64,000 nt of DNA. Source: Prostheceraeus crozeri (taxonomy: Eukaryota; Platyhelminthes; Polycladida; Euryleptidae). The stretch covers positions 124,001 through 188,000 of the forward strand of contig CAJQUW010006150.1 in assembly GCA_907163375.1 (NCBI GenBank), read 5' to 3'. The notes beneath the pieces were generated by a model. That model was not told the origin of the DNA and did no database searches. It was given only the letters and a program-made list of their open reading frames with translations. Both the position numbers and the translations under genes were made by a program. Of the stretch, positions 46,451 to 58,250 are shown one piece after another (within the stretch, counting starts at the first letter, position 1; each line of letters opens with the position of its first letter).

Positions 46451-47111
46451 GTTGTATAAAAGAAAAGTAACAAACTAGGACTTGCTGATGCGAATGAATA
46501 GGGGCTCGAACCAGAGTTGTTTAAAAAGTAACCAGCGATTGGATCCACACGGCTATCATCACACAGCTCAAGCGAGAAGGAAGTGATGCATAAATCGCGA
46601 GTCTTTGGGAAAAACGCGCGTAGGAGGGGCGTATGTCCGTGATGATCGAACAGCTGATGGCAGCAGCAATACGGTTGAGGGTCTCACCACACTGGGCTAA
46701 TCCACTACACTTGGCCTTGGCGTAGAAAAAGTATGACGCGAGTCGCGGGGAAATCCAAGGGGATCAATAGTGTGAGTGAAACGAGACGGAGAGGAGATAT
46801 CAATGAGATTTACAGACTGCGGGATGCCCAGGTGTAAACGATGCTGGGGTTTGCGTAGCACAGCAAGAAACAGCAAAGTTGAGGAGATAAATGCACGGCG
46901 TGTTAAGAGCCAATGGGAGTGAAGGAAAAACGTAGTTGAGGAAGGAAATTTGAGCATGGACTGCTCATTTCACAATGTGATGTTGACGATGAGCTTTGCA
47001 CAGATGAAGGGATCAATTATGGGCACCACTCGTATCGAATTTCTTGAAAAACGGATGGCTAGAAACTCAGAAAACGAGAGAATCATAGGAGAGAAACGAG
47101 GGACATTCGCA
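46451..47111 (-). other. LINE 5' untranslated region
   Basis: This stretch is clearly more GC- and CpG-rich than its surroundings, as expected for a LINE promoter region, and has no long minus-strand frame. Its upstream limit is put at 47111 from a possible 7-bp target duplication (GACAAGT). Confidence 0.55.
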
Positions 47112-47189
47112 GACAAGTCTGCTCTCCATGACGGCATAGTCATAATCTATATAATATATAATAATATTTAATATAAATATAATAGCATA

Positions 47190-48790
47190 CTATATCATCG
47201 GAAGACGAAAGCTTTGCAGGCTCTGATTGGGCACCTGTTTTTGAAGTGGAAGATGTCCTTAAGCTACTGTGCTCCATGAAAAGAAACAAAGCTCCAGGTG
47301 ATGACATGATTCCAACTTCATTGTATAAAAAGGCAGCTGAAATCATTGCTCAACCATTGGCTCACGTGATCAACATTTCAATTTTAAGACAGCAATACCC
47401 CCGTGTCTGGAAACACAGCTTGATTTCTCATATTTCGAAATCCTTCCCAGCCTTTTTTCATGAACTTCGTCCAATTTCATTGCTCCCAGCACTTTCTAAG
47501 ATCTGTGAGAAGGCTGTTCTGGAATCTGGCATCTCGGCTGAACTACGAAAACATTTCGATTATTTTCATTTCGGTTACGTTCCTCATTCATCTACGGCTT
47601 CTGCTCTTATTTGTATTCATGACAAAGTCACAACTGCGCTGGAGGAAAGTCAGATTGCAGGTGTGCTAGTAATAGCATACGACTTCAGTAAGGCGTTTGA
47701 CCTGCTAGGTCATGATGTTATAATCAAATCCTTAACTGAGAAAGGCTTCCAAAGAAACTTCATAAGTTGGATCGAGGACTACTTATGTGCGAGAACTCAG
47801 TCGGTGAAGTTTTCCAACATAATCGGGCGTGAACGTCAAGTTTTGTCTGGGATACCACAATGTTCGTTGGTTGGACCGTTCCTTTTTAATCTGGTGGTCA
47901 GTTCTCTTTTTCCTGTAAAAATTACAACTACGATAGTGAAATATGTTGATGACTGCACTTTTGTGATTCCTCTCTATAAGGGAGATAGTGACTCTTACAT
48001 TGTTGAACATAACAATATGGTTCAGTGGTCTTCGACTATGGGGCTAAATTTGAATCTGAGCAAATGCAAAATGATGTGGATACCAAAGACGATCAATCAG
48101 ATCTCCCCTTCTACTAAGAAAAATTGTTTTTGTAGATGACTTGAAGCTCCTAGGAGTTCACTTCTCATCGAATCTTAAATGGGATAGACACCTCGATTTC
48201 ATGAATAGGTGTGCTTCACGTCGACTATTTGCCTTGCGCATCCTAAGGCCATTTCTAAGCAAATCTTTGTTAATTGAGGTGTACCATGGCCTGATATTGT
48301 CGGTGATTGAGTATTGCTCACCTTTATTCATCGGCATGATTGCGATGAATGAAGACGTGCTGAAGAAGATTCAACGAAGAGATCATTTTATCATCTGTGG
48401 GGATTATAGCTGCACTTGTGAAAGTTTCCCGGATCTCAGAAACAGGCATGAAAAGGCCTCTGTGAAACTGCTTTCAAACATATCTTGCAACAAAGCGCAC
48501 CCCCTTAGCAGTCTGTGTCCAACAAAGTCAACGTCCTCCGGAAAATTTATCCAACCTCCGTCTCATACTATCCGACGTAGAAACTCCTTTTTTCCACGAA
48601 CAGTTGCTATCGTGAACAAAACTTTTATTGAAAAATCTGAGTTAATCTCGAATGACTTTTGTCTTTCATACGAAGATGTTATCACTTACTTCTATTTTTG
48701 ACATGTTTTCCTTTCTACCGTGTCACCTCATTCCATGTACATCATTGATTTCCATTGCCATTGAAATATATATATTCTATTCTAATGACC
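47190..48790 (+). mobile_element. 5'-truncated LINE, RT and C-terminus
   Basis: It starts in the pre-RT linker and has two frames: 47246-48139 and 48141-48701. The first holds SMKRNKAPGDDMIPTSLYKK, LRPISLLPALSKICEKAV, YDFSKAFDLLGHD (motif A), SGIPQCSLVGPFLF (motif B, with Cys for the usual Gly), KYVDDCTFV (motif C, both Asp) and NLSKCKMMW (motif D). The second holds KLLGVHFSSNLKWDRHL (motif E), LRILRPFLSKSLLIEVYHGL and the CTCESFPDLRNRHEKASVKL C-terminus. One frame change near 48130 separates them. It is oriented opposite to the adjacent large LINE and has a different sequence. The 3' end is near ATATATATTCTATTCT at about 48780. Confidence 0.88.
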
Positions 48791-49449
48791 ATTCTAGTGT
48801 TAAACTACAGGATTCAATCGCTCACCTTCCGGAGATATATAGCACAAATATATCCCGGACGCCATTTCTTTCATTTTATAATGATCATTCAAATTTTAAA
48901 TAATGTCAGCATTATGTATTCTTAAACTGATCATAAAAATTTCATCTGAAGTGAAAAGAGGATATGGTTTGGAATGGCATGATGAATTTCGACAGGAGCC
49001 ATATGATTAATGGGCTTTCCGAAGAGGAGATGGAAATTTAGCAAACGATACATCTTGCGATAGAGATTGCAATTTTAGCAACCTACAAATGCCAACAAGA
49101 AGCACAGACCATCAAAAAAGATCTATTGAAAGCGATCACATTCATGAAGCTAATATGGTAGTACTGTAATCCCCAAAAATCCAATTAAGCAAAACAATTG
49201 GGTGATAAAAATGGTAAAAGATTGGTAAGAGCAAAAAATTCAATCTTGATGTGAACTTGCAAGATTTAACTGATGATCAACTCAATGCCAACATTTCTCC
49301 TTTTATTCATAAAGCGAGGAAAGAGAAGTCTCGTTGACATAATTGCGAGAATTCAACATCGCATGAACTTGGATATGAAAAGAAAGTATACTTATTTTAA
49401 AGCCGAAAAGTTTAATCAAATAACAAAAAGTTTAGATTCTGCGATGAAC
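48791..49449. other. Unassigned
   Basis: No recognised feature between two LINE fragments. Confidence 0.35.
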
Positions 49450-50529
49450 ACAGTACACGCCCTACACGCGCCCTGATTACGTTTCATGATTTCGTAACTT
49501 GCAAACTTGACTCTCCAGATGCTCAAGGCGTTCTTGTGATTTCCTTCGACCTAAAGCGTGCTTTCGATTCAGTGAACCATCGTGCACTTCTCAACACTCT
49601 TCGTGAAGGCGATCTCCCAAGTGGCCTCGTCAAATGGATATCGTCGTTTTTAAAAGACAGATACTTCCGCATTTTCCTCGAAAACGTCGTTCACAGTATG
49701 TTTTATAGGATGACATCGGGGGTTCCTCAGGGCTCAGTTATTGCACCACTGCTTTTCACTGCTCATATATCTCTGAGATCTGCGTCTGATGACATGCTCA
49801 TGGTGAAATACGCAGACGACGTTCTAGCAGCTACGCCACTTTTTGATAACACCAACATCGACGAACGTATATCAGCTGAGATCAAAAACTTTGACGAATG
49901 GTCCCAATATCATGTCTTGTCCATGAATGAAGAGAAGACCAAATGCATGCTCATCCGAAAAAGAGGCTCTGTAAAACTTCTCGACAATACCGAAACCAAC
50001 TTCGCGACGGAATTGAAGTTTCTGGGAGTTACTTTCACAGAAGCACTGAAATGAGATTCTCACATACTGCACTAATGCAAAGGTGCCAGCAGAAAAATGT
50101 ATGCCCTTAGACGCTTGAGAGATGCCGGTATCTCCAAATCTGATCTGATTGTAGTCTACAACGCATTCATAAGGTCTGTTTTGGAATATAATTCTCCTGT
50201 CTTTATCGGCCTTAACAAAAGAATTCGTCTAAGTTGGAAAAACTCAACCGACAATGCCATCTTATTATCTGCGGGAGTGAATGACGAAGCGATTGTCTTC
50301 AAAATCAGGACAAACGACGCAATATCCGAGCCTTAAAAGTATTTAACGACCTATTTTCACCTGAGAATTGCCTACACGACTTGATGCCTAACCGTCTTAC
50401 ACACTCCAAGCACATAGAAATGCCTTTATCACGGACTCAGAGAAGAAGAGACTCATTTATCCCTACCTGTACTTCACTCTATAACTTCAACAATTAATAC
50501 ATCCTTCTTCTATCTTTTTATCCTTTTAT
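49450..50529 (+). mobile_element. 5'-truncated LINE, RT domain
   Basis: The frame from about 49480 carries the RT core: SFDLKRAFDSVNHRALL (motif A), SGVPQGSVIAPLLF (motif B), KYADDVLAA (motif C, both Asp intact), NEEKTKCMLIR (motif D) and LKFLGVTF (motif E). A stop at 50052 sits where most relatives have W in the WDSH segment. After a frame change come MYALRRLRDAGISKSDLIVV, FIRSVLEYNSPVFIGLN and a decayed C-terminus with FNDLFSPENCLHDLMPNRL and RRRDSFIP, ending about 50495. The following tandem array forms its 3' UTR or flank. Confidence 0.88.
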
Positions 50530-50905
50530 GACTTATTTCTTAGTTACTCGTGCTCGAATGATGTACTCGAACGTGAAATCCAAACTCTTGTAATTTTATA
50601 TTGACGTATTTCTTACTCGTACTTAAATGATGTATTCCAACAAGTGATTCAACCTCTTATATTTTTATAAACGTATTTCTTACTCGTGCATGAATGATGC
50701 ACTTGAACATGTAATCCAACCTCTTTCATAGTTTTATATTGACGTATTTCTTACTCGTACTTGAATAATGTATTCCAACATGCGATTCAACCTCTTATAT
50801 TTTTATAGACGTATTTCTTACTCGTGCATGAATGATGTATTCGAACATGAAATCTGACCTATTCTATCATTTTGTATTGACGCATCCTCTTGCTCGTACT
50901 TGAAT
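50530..50905 (+). repeat. Tandem array with alternating 67/71-bp units
   Basis: ACGTATTTCTTACTCGT recurs at 50604, 50671, 50742, 50809 and (changed) 50880, with spacings 67, 71, 67 and 71. Odd units continue ACTTRAATRATGTATTCCAA, even units GCATGAATGATG..TTCGAAC or ACTTGAACATG. The repeat is therefore a dimer of about 138 bp with about two and a half dimers present. It directly follows the LINE coding end. Confidence 0.85.
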
Positions 50906-50919
50906 GATCATTTCCGAAA

Positions 50920-51770
50920 ATGTACAAGAGTTTTGTGATTGTTTGTGATTTTCATTATCGAAATAAAGCTCTTTATTATGAAAGTTGCCACCAGAAAGGC
51001 GGTGGTTTGCATCGCAAATATTCAGAAATTATTTCAGATGACGAAGAGAGGAAAATTTGGCAGTTCTTTCTTGGAGACGATAATCTTTCACAGCTCATGA
51101 AGACAATATTTTACATGAATAGGATGCACTTCGCTTTAAAAGGTGGGACTGAGCATTCTGAGTCAACAATCGATCAATTCGAAATTGAAGAGAGAAATGG
51201 TTAGCGTTGTCTTATCCAAACAGAAAAAATCCGAAGATGTTTAGTGGAGAGTTGAGTGTTTTGAGGAAATCTCCCAAAAAAGTTATCCACTTTGAAAACA
51301 ACGTAAAGGACGGGAAGAGAAGTCTGGGTAAAGACCTTCTCATGAAATTCATCTCACTCCCCAAATACCACAATGCGATTTTACCGGCAATGGCTCACTG
51401 AGCAAAAAAATGGCTGTTGGTTTTCTACTGGACCAATAGGTAAAAATTCTGAGCAAATTTATGAAAGACATTTTCTTTGGTTCTGGCATTGTTGATAGAA
51501 AAAGACAAACTACAGTCTCCGGGCTACTTGTGCGAGTTGACTACATCAAGTGAACGTCGATGAACAACTGATAATGGAACATGCGCAGCATCAGAGAGCT
51601 GTTGGAGTTCGAAATAGCAAGCGCACAAGCGATCTCTTGCTGTCAAACTGCTCCGCTATTCTAGACAGCAAAACACTGCATGATGTGGCAAACGAATCTG
51701 CAACAACGACAACAGCAACGGTGCTTCTCATCGACCGAAAAGCGGCCAAATATTTCTTTTCATTTTCATA
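50920..51770 (+). pseudogene. Crypton-type tyrosine recombinase, C-terminal part
   Basis: Frame 50920-51204 reads SDDEERKIWQFF, LMKTIFYMNRMHFALKGGTE and HSESTIDQFE, the (E)EEE..LW...G, N.K.FAL.G..EH motif set of the DUF3504/Crypton fold. After breaks, a frame near 51415-51540 gives STGPIGKNSEQI and KKTNYSLRATCAS, then across a TGA the frame to 51770 gives LHQVNVDEQLIMEHAQHQRA and VGVRNSKRTSDLLLS. This fits the catalytic segment NHSLRAT(C/A)AS.L...GVDEQLIM...GHRS..GVR.YKR of Crypton recombinases and QRICH1/ZMYM relatives. The Arg and His positions are retained, but the position of the nucleophile Tyr is Ser (RNSKR). The N-terminal portion is not adjacent; a related piece lies at 5739-6255. Confidence 0.8.
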
Positions 51771-53740
51771 GTGGTTGCAATGTTTTTATAAAAAGCAATT
51801 GAACTTTGCATTTCACTAACGTTCATTTTCGATGTTAGACGTCTACATTTTAGTCCATTAATTTCTACCATTTTTCTACTTTATGATGTAGGTCTTATGT
51901 CTTAGATATTCTTGTGTTCATCCATGAGCTTCATGGCCAGGGAACCCTAGGTGGTGTCGCTGAGGTATGCCAAGGAAGTGACATACAGAAACTTTTTATG
52001 GTCTACTTCTACACAAAGACGTAGACATATCGCAAAAGACATCAAGCTACATAAATCAGTTCATTAGTTCAGTTCAAGATTTGAGGTGATCAGTTTCATC
52101 AATGACATGTACTTGTGTGCATGCTGCATACTTTACTGTCCACATTATGTTACAATCAATTTGTAGCTTGCACCGATTTAGTTGAGTAGGATTAGCTATA
52201 CAAGTCGGAATCGATTTGCATGGTCCAATCAGCTCAAGATAATGGATTAGCGGTGTTCGCCTTGATTAGAATGAAGAACAAACCTAGAAAATGATGAAAT
52301 AGTTCAAATTATGCTTGCTGAATTCCAATGTGGGGGAAAGGAATCATCGCATACAATTAGAATTAAAAAAGCTTCAATACTTTTTCTAATTCAATTCATC
52401 AATTTCATTTTTATGGAGAATGCCAGCTTGTCAGTGGTCTGCTTATCTTTTGAATCTTTTATCTTCGAATCTAAAATTGCTGCTTCATGAAAGGCTACTA
52501 CTATTTTTTCTGAACTTGATCATGAAATATGCGGAATATAGACGTCACTTTAAAAGCGCACCAGACTTATAGCACACTTAGGACAATAGAAATTGACAAC
52601 AACTTTTCTCCATTTCTACATGTATATCTATTACTGAGCTTAAGACTGCTATTTCGTGACAAATGCCATGACAGATACTTAAACTCACAGAATTATTGCT
52701 CTGTCCTTCGTTCACTATGGAAACCTGAGTGTGCTTTTGTTATTCCTCAACAATTTATTGACCATATCGGTTTCGGTTTTCGGCTAACCGCCGACAATGA
52801 ATAAAAGCCCGTATTTAGAATGAGAAATTATGGATGGGTTTATCAAAAGCCAGATTTTTCGATTTTTGCTGAAACCACATTCAATCAAGGCCGTAGGGCT
52901 CTCTAAAAGTGTTCTCAAGCGTGTATGCAAGTATTTTCATGAGCATGCATGTATTTCTGTGAGCACCATTGTGAGTCAGCTTTCGGACCACTGAATCTTG
53001 ATCTAAAGTACATATACTTTTCTTTTGCATGTGTTTTGCATTTCTTCTCTTGACACGGTATTGACCGTATCGTTATTTTCACCTGATGTGTTCAGAATAC
53101 ATTCAGAGTAATAAACGGATATTGTCAAATGGTTAGAAAGCCAGTGGTGCTGCCTCTGATAGAAATCTGTGTATTAACATAGGAGACTCAAAGAACTGAA
53201 GTATGTGACTATACCTGTAGCTGCATGATGTCCATGGTATTAATGACTTCCACAAAAATGCTCAACATCCAATTTCAATATTGACGAATCGAAAACCAAT
53301 GTTAGATGGTTTCACTAGAACAAATTTTTCAAACAAAATTTCGCATTTTTTTCATGGGATTTTGTCTTAGATGAGTATTAGGTGCATTCATTGACAAGTT
53401 ATCCCATTTCTTGACACTAAACTGGATTAGTCGTAAAGATTCTTAGATGGAATTGTGAGTCGATGTAGCAACTTATAGATGAAGTAGATTTAATACCTTT
53501 GATAACAATTTCCTATCATTCAAGTCGTGAGTGAAGGATGACGCTAGAAATGATGTAAAAGTTTCAACGGCATCTCTCTACTTTTCCTTATTTTGCCGCA
53601 AATAATACTTCGATAATAGAAGGCATTTTCCCATTTTTTAGTTGTGATGTAGGACTTCTGAACTCGCTTTTTTAGCAGTTTTAATGTAACAACTGAAATC
53701 ACACATACAGTACACACAGAGAGTACAAAGAGAGAAAGCA
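51771..53740. other. Unassigned
   Basis: AT-rich. Frame 52529-52804 is open for 91 codons but has no recognised motif. No element ends found. Confidence 0.35.
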
Positions 53741-53826
53741 TTAATTAAGACACAGATTAATAAGACACAATAATTAATTAAGACACAGATAATTAAGCAT
53801 TAATTATCATAACACAGATAATTATC
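53741..53826. repeat. Short AT-rich minisatellite
   Basis: AATTAAGACACAGAT recurs with variants about four times (AAGACACA, AACACAGATAATTA). Confidence 0.65.
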
Positions 53827-55825
53827 CATTAAAAATTTCAATTCATTGCATCGGATATCGGCTTTTTTGACTTTTTCTTCACAGAGCCAATCATGAGGCC
53901 ATTTGCGTCGTCAGGTACCAATATTCGAAATTGTGCAGGTTGAATTTTCTGATAAGCACATTAAGTTTCTGCTTTGATTTGATGAATCGAAAACATTGAC
54001 ATCAAGAGGGTGAATTTGCATACTGATTATGGATGGCGGATTATCGTTAAAGTTTTTTCTTTTTCAGTGATAAAATGCCTTTTAGTTCCCAAATGAAGCA
54101 TTCATCACAATGATGACAAGAATATTTATTAACTGTAGAATAAGAATGCTGCAAAAGGAATTTTATCTTTATTCAAAGTAATCACATCAGTTTTCAGAGT
54201 TTAAAAAATAGACGAATGCGAGGGTCACAATTACGAGATGTTTTGTCTTTAATAGTTTGCAGATTACAGAATAAAAATTAACTGAGAAAAGACGCCTTGG
54301 CTACACTTTATAAAAAAGCAGAAAATCGGAGCTATCAAACAATTAAATAGGTTTAACTGCTAAATACAGCGATCTTCAGGGTTTACAACTTATTTCAAAT
54401 TAATGAGATGAGTTGTTAATCCTAGAGATGATTATGTTTAGCGGTTATATCTTATATCTTATCAAATTATAGTCAGTAACCTGGCCATCCACTTTATCAA
54501 TTTTCATGAAGATAATGTACTTGGTACTTTGACATACCAATGTGTAGCACACATAATATGAGAAAGCATATAATTTAACAGGCATAATGCTTTACAATTG
54601 ATTTAAAACGCATTCGCACTCAAAGTGCATTTCAAATCTCTTAATAATTAATGCATTATACTAACTAGGCGCGAATCAAGTTCTGAGATACAAAGAATAT
54701 TTCAGTCATATCCATGATTTACTTTTATTAGGTTTTGCTATAACTTAATGTTAAGCAATTATTAATATATTAACTTAATATATCCTTCATCCCTCTTAAA
54801 GTCCATATTATTCATTTGTTACAAGCTCATTGCGTTTGTATGCTACATGCTGTCATGTCATGTGTAAGCTGCATCTCATAAGGATGTACTGTGAGCTCAT
54901 CACCTAACTCCACAATACCATCATCACATCATCTATTTTCATAACTTCCATTGCTTTGTATAGTCATTGTTACAAATCCCATGTTACCTACACGCTTTCT
55001 GTTGAGAAATAAACGTTTTGCTAATTTGCTATTTGTGACCCTGTTGGATTTACCTTGTGTATCAGATTGCATTTTGTCATCTCACAAGCTCGAAATTGAT
55101 ATAATCTACAACATTTGCCCTAATTTTGTAGCTTGAAATGCATTACCATATCTTGAATTACTCATGAATAATCGATTACATTTCACTAAGTTACCTGCAA
55201 AATATTTGTTACTCATTCAAATATTCTAAATCGCAGATTCACTGTGTTCACTGTAACTCAATTTCGGCATGTGCGATTTCATTACAATGCATTCGCCTGA
55301 TATACTCGGATGCACTTCAAAAAAATAACGACATTGCCGTATCCACACCTAATCGAAGTGATATCAATTTTGCGTGTGAAACATCCCGTTTCGTTAATTA
55401 GAGGGAAAGCAGTATTACAGAACTTCCACAAGCCAAAGCAAGTATGGTTTGCAGTTCGTTTTAGCGATTTATGTCATCTTGAGATTCTGCACTTTGTGTA
55501 TCATACATAACGCATGCTCGATGGAAAAGCTTTGTTCTAAACTGTGACAGCTACTTCGTTACAGTAATCAGTGAGGCGTATCTGTAACGAACGTAAACTG
55601 ATAAAACTTCGTCGATAACGTTTCTTTATTGCGACTTATGTGGTTCATGCAAATATAACTTGTGAAAAGTCTGTGTTGATTGTAATTAATTTGTCACTGA
55701 AATATAATCATTCATCAATTCATCAATTAATCACTTCTTCTGTGCATTTACAGGCATTATACATTACAAAAATTATTGAGATTAGGATGGGTTATTTCAA
55801 ATGATTCCAAACAAGAGGAAATTTT
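53827..55825. other. Unassigned
   Basis: No recognised protein or repeat. An AATAAACGTTTTG motif at about 55009 could be a polyadenylation signal on the plus strand, but no coding sequence precedes it. Confidence 0.35.
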
Positions 55826-56238
55826 CTTCAGTTTTATTTTCCGATCGGAAATTGTAATCTTGGTTTTATGTTCCTATTAGGAAAAAGAGTCCTTCGTCTC
55901 ATTTTCCTAGTAGGAAACTTAAAACCGTAACACGGTTCTAAGTTTCCGTAGTATACATTTTCCGCTTTCTCTATTGAGACCTCATTTGACCTCACTGCGA
56001 TGGTGCAAATGCTTTGTGGATGGAAAAGCAGCATTGAGAAGAAGGGAATGAAAGTTAACTTGGAAAAGACGAAGGTTATGGTGACAGAGAAGAAACAGGC
56101 GGAAAATGTATCGGATGACTTTAACAAACTTTCTTTTAAACTATAGCAAAACCAATAGGAAAATGAAAGAGACTAGGAAAATAAAGCAGGGTACACGGAG
56201 TATGGTTAAAATTTCCGATCAGAAAATGTAACCTGAAG
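55826..56238. mobile_element. MITE-like element carrying a LINE RT scrap
   Basis: The left end CTTCAGTTTTATTTTCCGAT then CGGAAATTGTAA matches the inverse of the right end, CTTCAGGTTACATTTTCTGA then TCGGAAATTTTAA. Between them, 55985-56160 on the plus strand encodes MLCGWKSSIEKKGMKVNLEK then TKVMVTEKKQAEN. This is the motif D neighbourhood of a LINE reverse transcriptase (KG(L/M)KVN..KTKVMV). Several TTTCCTANTAGGAAA palindromes lie around it. It could be an old LINE scrap with insertions, or a TIR element that gained LINE sequence. Confidence 0.6.
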
Positions 56239-56348
56239 CAGAAACTGAAGCATAGGGAGAGCGAGTACTGTAACACCGGCCTAACAGTTCAAGCAGGTTT
56301 TTCATCATGAGGCGCAACTGTTATTTTTTCGAGAAACTGTTCGTCAAC

Positions 56349-56547
56349 GGGGTTGTTCATTAACTAAAATTCTGCCGTACATTCAGCCGGATTTATAAAC
56401 GACGGTATAACACCGAAACCGACTGAATATTCTGCTGGTTTCGATGTTATGCTGTCGTTCATTAAGTCGACTGATTATTCTGCCTGAAGAACATCGGTTG
56501 AATCGGTTTAATTTTCTGTTGGCAGAATTTTAGTTAATTAACAGCCT
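56349..56547. mobile_element. Fully palindromic MITE
   Basis: The left end GGGGTTGTTCATTAACTAAA then ATTCTGCC matches the inverse of the right end, GAGGCTGTTAATTAACTAAA then ATTCTGCC. The pairing resumes inside (CGACGGTATAACACCGAAAC with GGTTTCGATGTTATGCTGTC), leaving a loop of about 16 bases. It has no coding capacity. Confidence 0.8.
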
Positions 56548-56779
56548 CAATGGTAAACATAGAAATAGATTGTTTATCCGAAGTTGACAAGAATGGAAAT
56601 TAGGAAGGAACTATGTTGGGGCATGAATTACCAATAAAAAGCTTAGAATTACACGTTGTTACTTATTCGAATCCAATGATACAGCCGTTGACAAGTGTAT
56701 CTAATTGAAAATGCGTGCAATTTTTGTGCCGCTATTGTGTGTTGCATGAAGCTCTACTTCCATTCTAGAGATTTTATTG

Positions 56780-57190
56780 TCATCAATTTCTATGATGGTA
56801 AATGGTTCTGATTTCTTTCCGAGCTGCAAAAAGCGATGGCGAATATCATAGACAATAGGAACATCTTCATAAACGATGAAGCATTAGCGCACTAATACCG
56901 AACCGTAAAATTACAAACTTTAACAGGGATATTTCTTAGCGCTAGATTTAATGTCACGGAAGTCTTGGAATGGCGTTCGAGATCACCAGAACTTAGTGCA
57001 TAGTGATTTTTTTCTTTGACACATCCTGTAGATTGCTGCATCGGAGTTGTCCAGAAAAACTTGGATGAACTGGAAAACAGAATTAGCACCGTCTTTCATC
57101 AAACAGGAGAGCGTGTAATAGGCTCATGCGTTCTTAACAGATGAATTCCACCGTGTTCGGGAAAATGTGAGCCCATAGAAAACAAATTGT
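56780..57190 (+). pseudogene. Decayed mariner-family transposase C-terminus
   Basis: In the plus frames, NDEALAH (compare QDGAP.H, second catalytic Asp) is followed by VTEVLEWRSRSPELSA (compare W..RSPDL.P) and VVQKNLDELENRISTVFHQT, then C.....G..IEN. That is the order of the C-terminal half of a mariner-type transposase. Stops and frame changes are frequent and no inverted ends were found, so it is an old fragment. The third acidic position is not clear. Confidence 0.5.
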
Positions 57191-57867
57191 AGCAGTGGCA
57201 ACATTTTTTTCTTGTGCACCAAAAGATTTGGACATTAGCTCAGATGTCGCTTGTATTGGTATAGTCTAATGAATTCAATCTCGAGATCTTGTTTAATTCA
57301 GTGAATATGTCAATTCGACGCTGCTTTTAGGTAATTATTTCTTTCCATGGTAAGACTAATTCTGTTACATATAATTCTAATAGCCATGATCGTCATTTTC
57401 AGATGTAAATTGATTCTTTATATCTTGTATGTCATTTCTTCGAGAGCTTACATCATAAAAGACCAGATGACCGTCGGTGACGATTAAAAGGCCATTCGTT
57501 TGTCAAATCACATCTCAAGAACTTCTCTCACTTTTTTCCTGATCATGCTAAGTCCTGTATTAACTATATGAGCTTACATGTAATTAAAATGTGTTGACTA
57601 ATAAATAACATCTGTATAGGTAAGTGTACACCAAAATGCGCATATCCAGACAAATATTTCGGCATTGACAGACATAATTTGATGCATGAAAAGAGCAGAT
57701 GGTACGTGCTATGAAAGATGATGAATCATGACCTCAAGAGCACGGGGTTCTAGTCAGACGTGTGAGAAGTCGGGAATTCATAGAACTTTTTGCGTCAATG
57801 GTGACAATGAATATTTGTGTGGACGGTGTAGAGAACACTGGCATAAAGTGAGGAAAGTCCAAAAAAT
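57191..57867. other. Unassigned
   Basis: No recognised feature. Frame 57728-57922 is an artefact of the palindrome that follows. Confidence 0.35.
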
Positions 57868-58001
57868 GATGAGTTTTATCTCTCACTTCATTGCGTGGCC
57901 CTTCGACCATTTTCAACGGTGACTGTCGGGCAAGTGATCGGTCATCGGGTATCGACAGTCGAAAGCCCTCGCAATAAAATGAGAAATAAAACTCGTCCAT
58001 C
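57868..58001. repeat. Short palindromic element
   Basis: GATGAGTTTTATCTCTCACT then TCATTGCG at the left pairs with the right end (CGCAATAAAATGAGAAATAA then AACTCGTCCATC). Further pairing GACTGTCGGG with CGACAGTC near the centre makes it one long imperfect hairpin. Confidence 0.75.
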
Positions 58002-58250
58002 AGTTTTCATGCTTTCTTAGCTTTTTCGCAAATATGCCGAGTCAGGCCATTATTCAGTAAACAAAATGGAGCATGGTAATACTGGCTCTTTATGGATCTG
58101 GCTTACTAAAGTTTTATGTTTGATATGCACTAAAAGTCCTTTTCACCGTTCCAGGATTACCAGTTTCAATTCATCAACGAAAAAAAACACAACTTGCAGT
58201 TTCATTGTTGTAGTTTCATTTAGCAAACTCTAGCCTATGTAATCTAATTC

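Larger units (their letters stand above)
34346..47111 (-). mobile_element. Near full-length LINE (CR1/L2-like), split by an 8.5-kb insertion
   Basis: On the minus strand one LINE runs 5' to 3' from about 47111 to 34346. Its order is GC-rich 5' UTR (46451-47111), ORF1 (45653-46450), APE endonuclease (44816 to about 45650), [insertion 36317-44815], linker (35834-36315), reverse transcriptase (34547-35833), short 3' UTR with AATAAA, and a (TAC)n tail. Without the insertion it is about 4.3 kb, normal for this group. Both halves meet in frame across the insertion site, showing one original copy. GACAAGT occurs beside the tail (34339-34345) and at 47112-47118 and may be the target duplication, although part of it overlaps the tail repeat. 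The catalytic motifs are intact. Confidence 0.85.
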
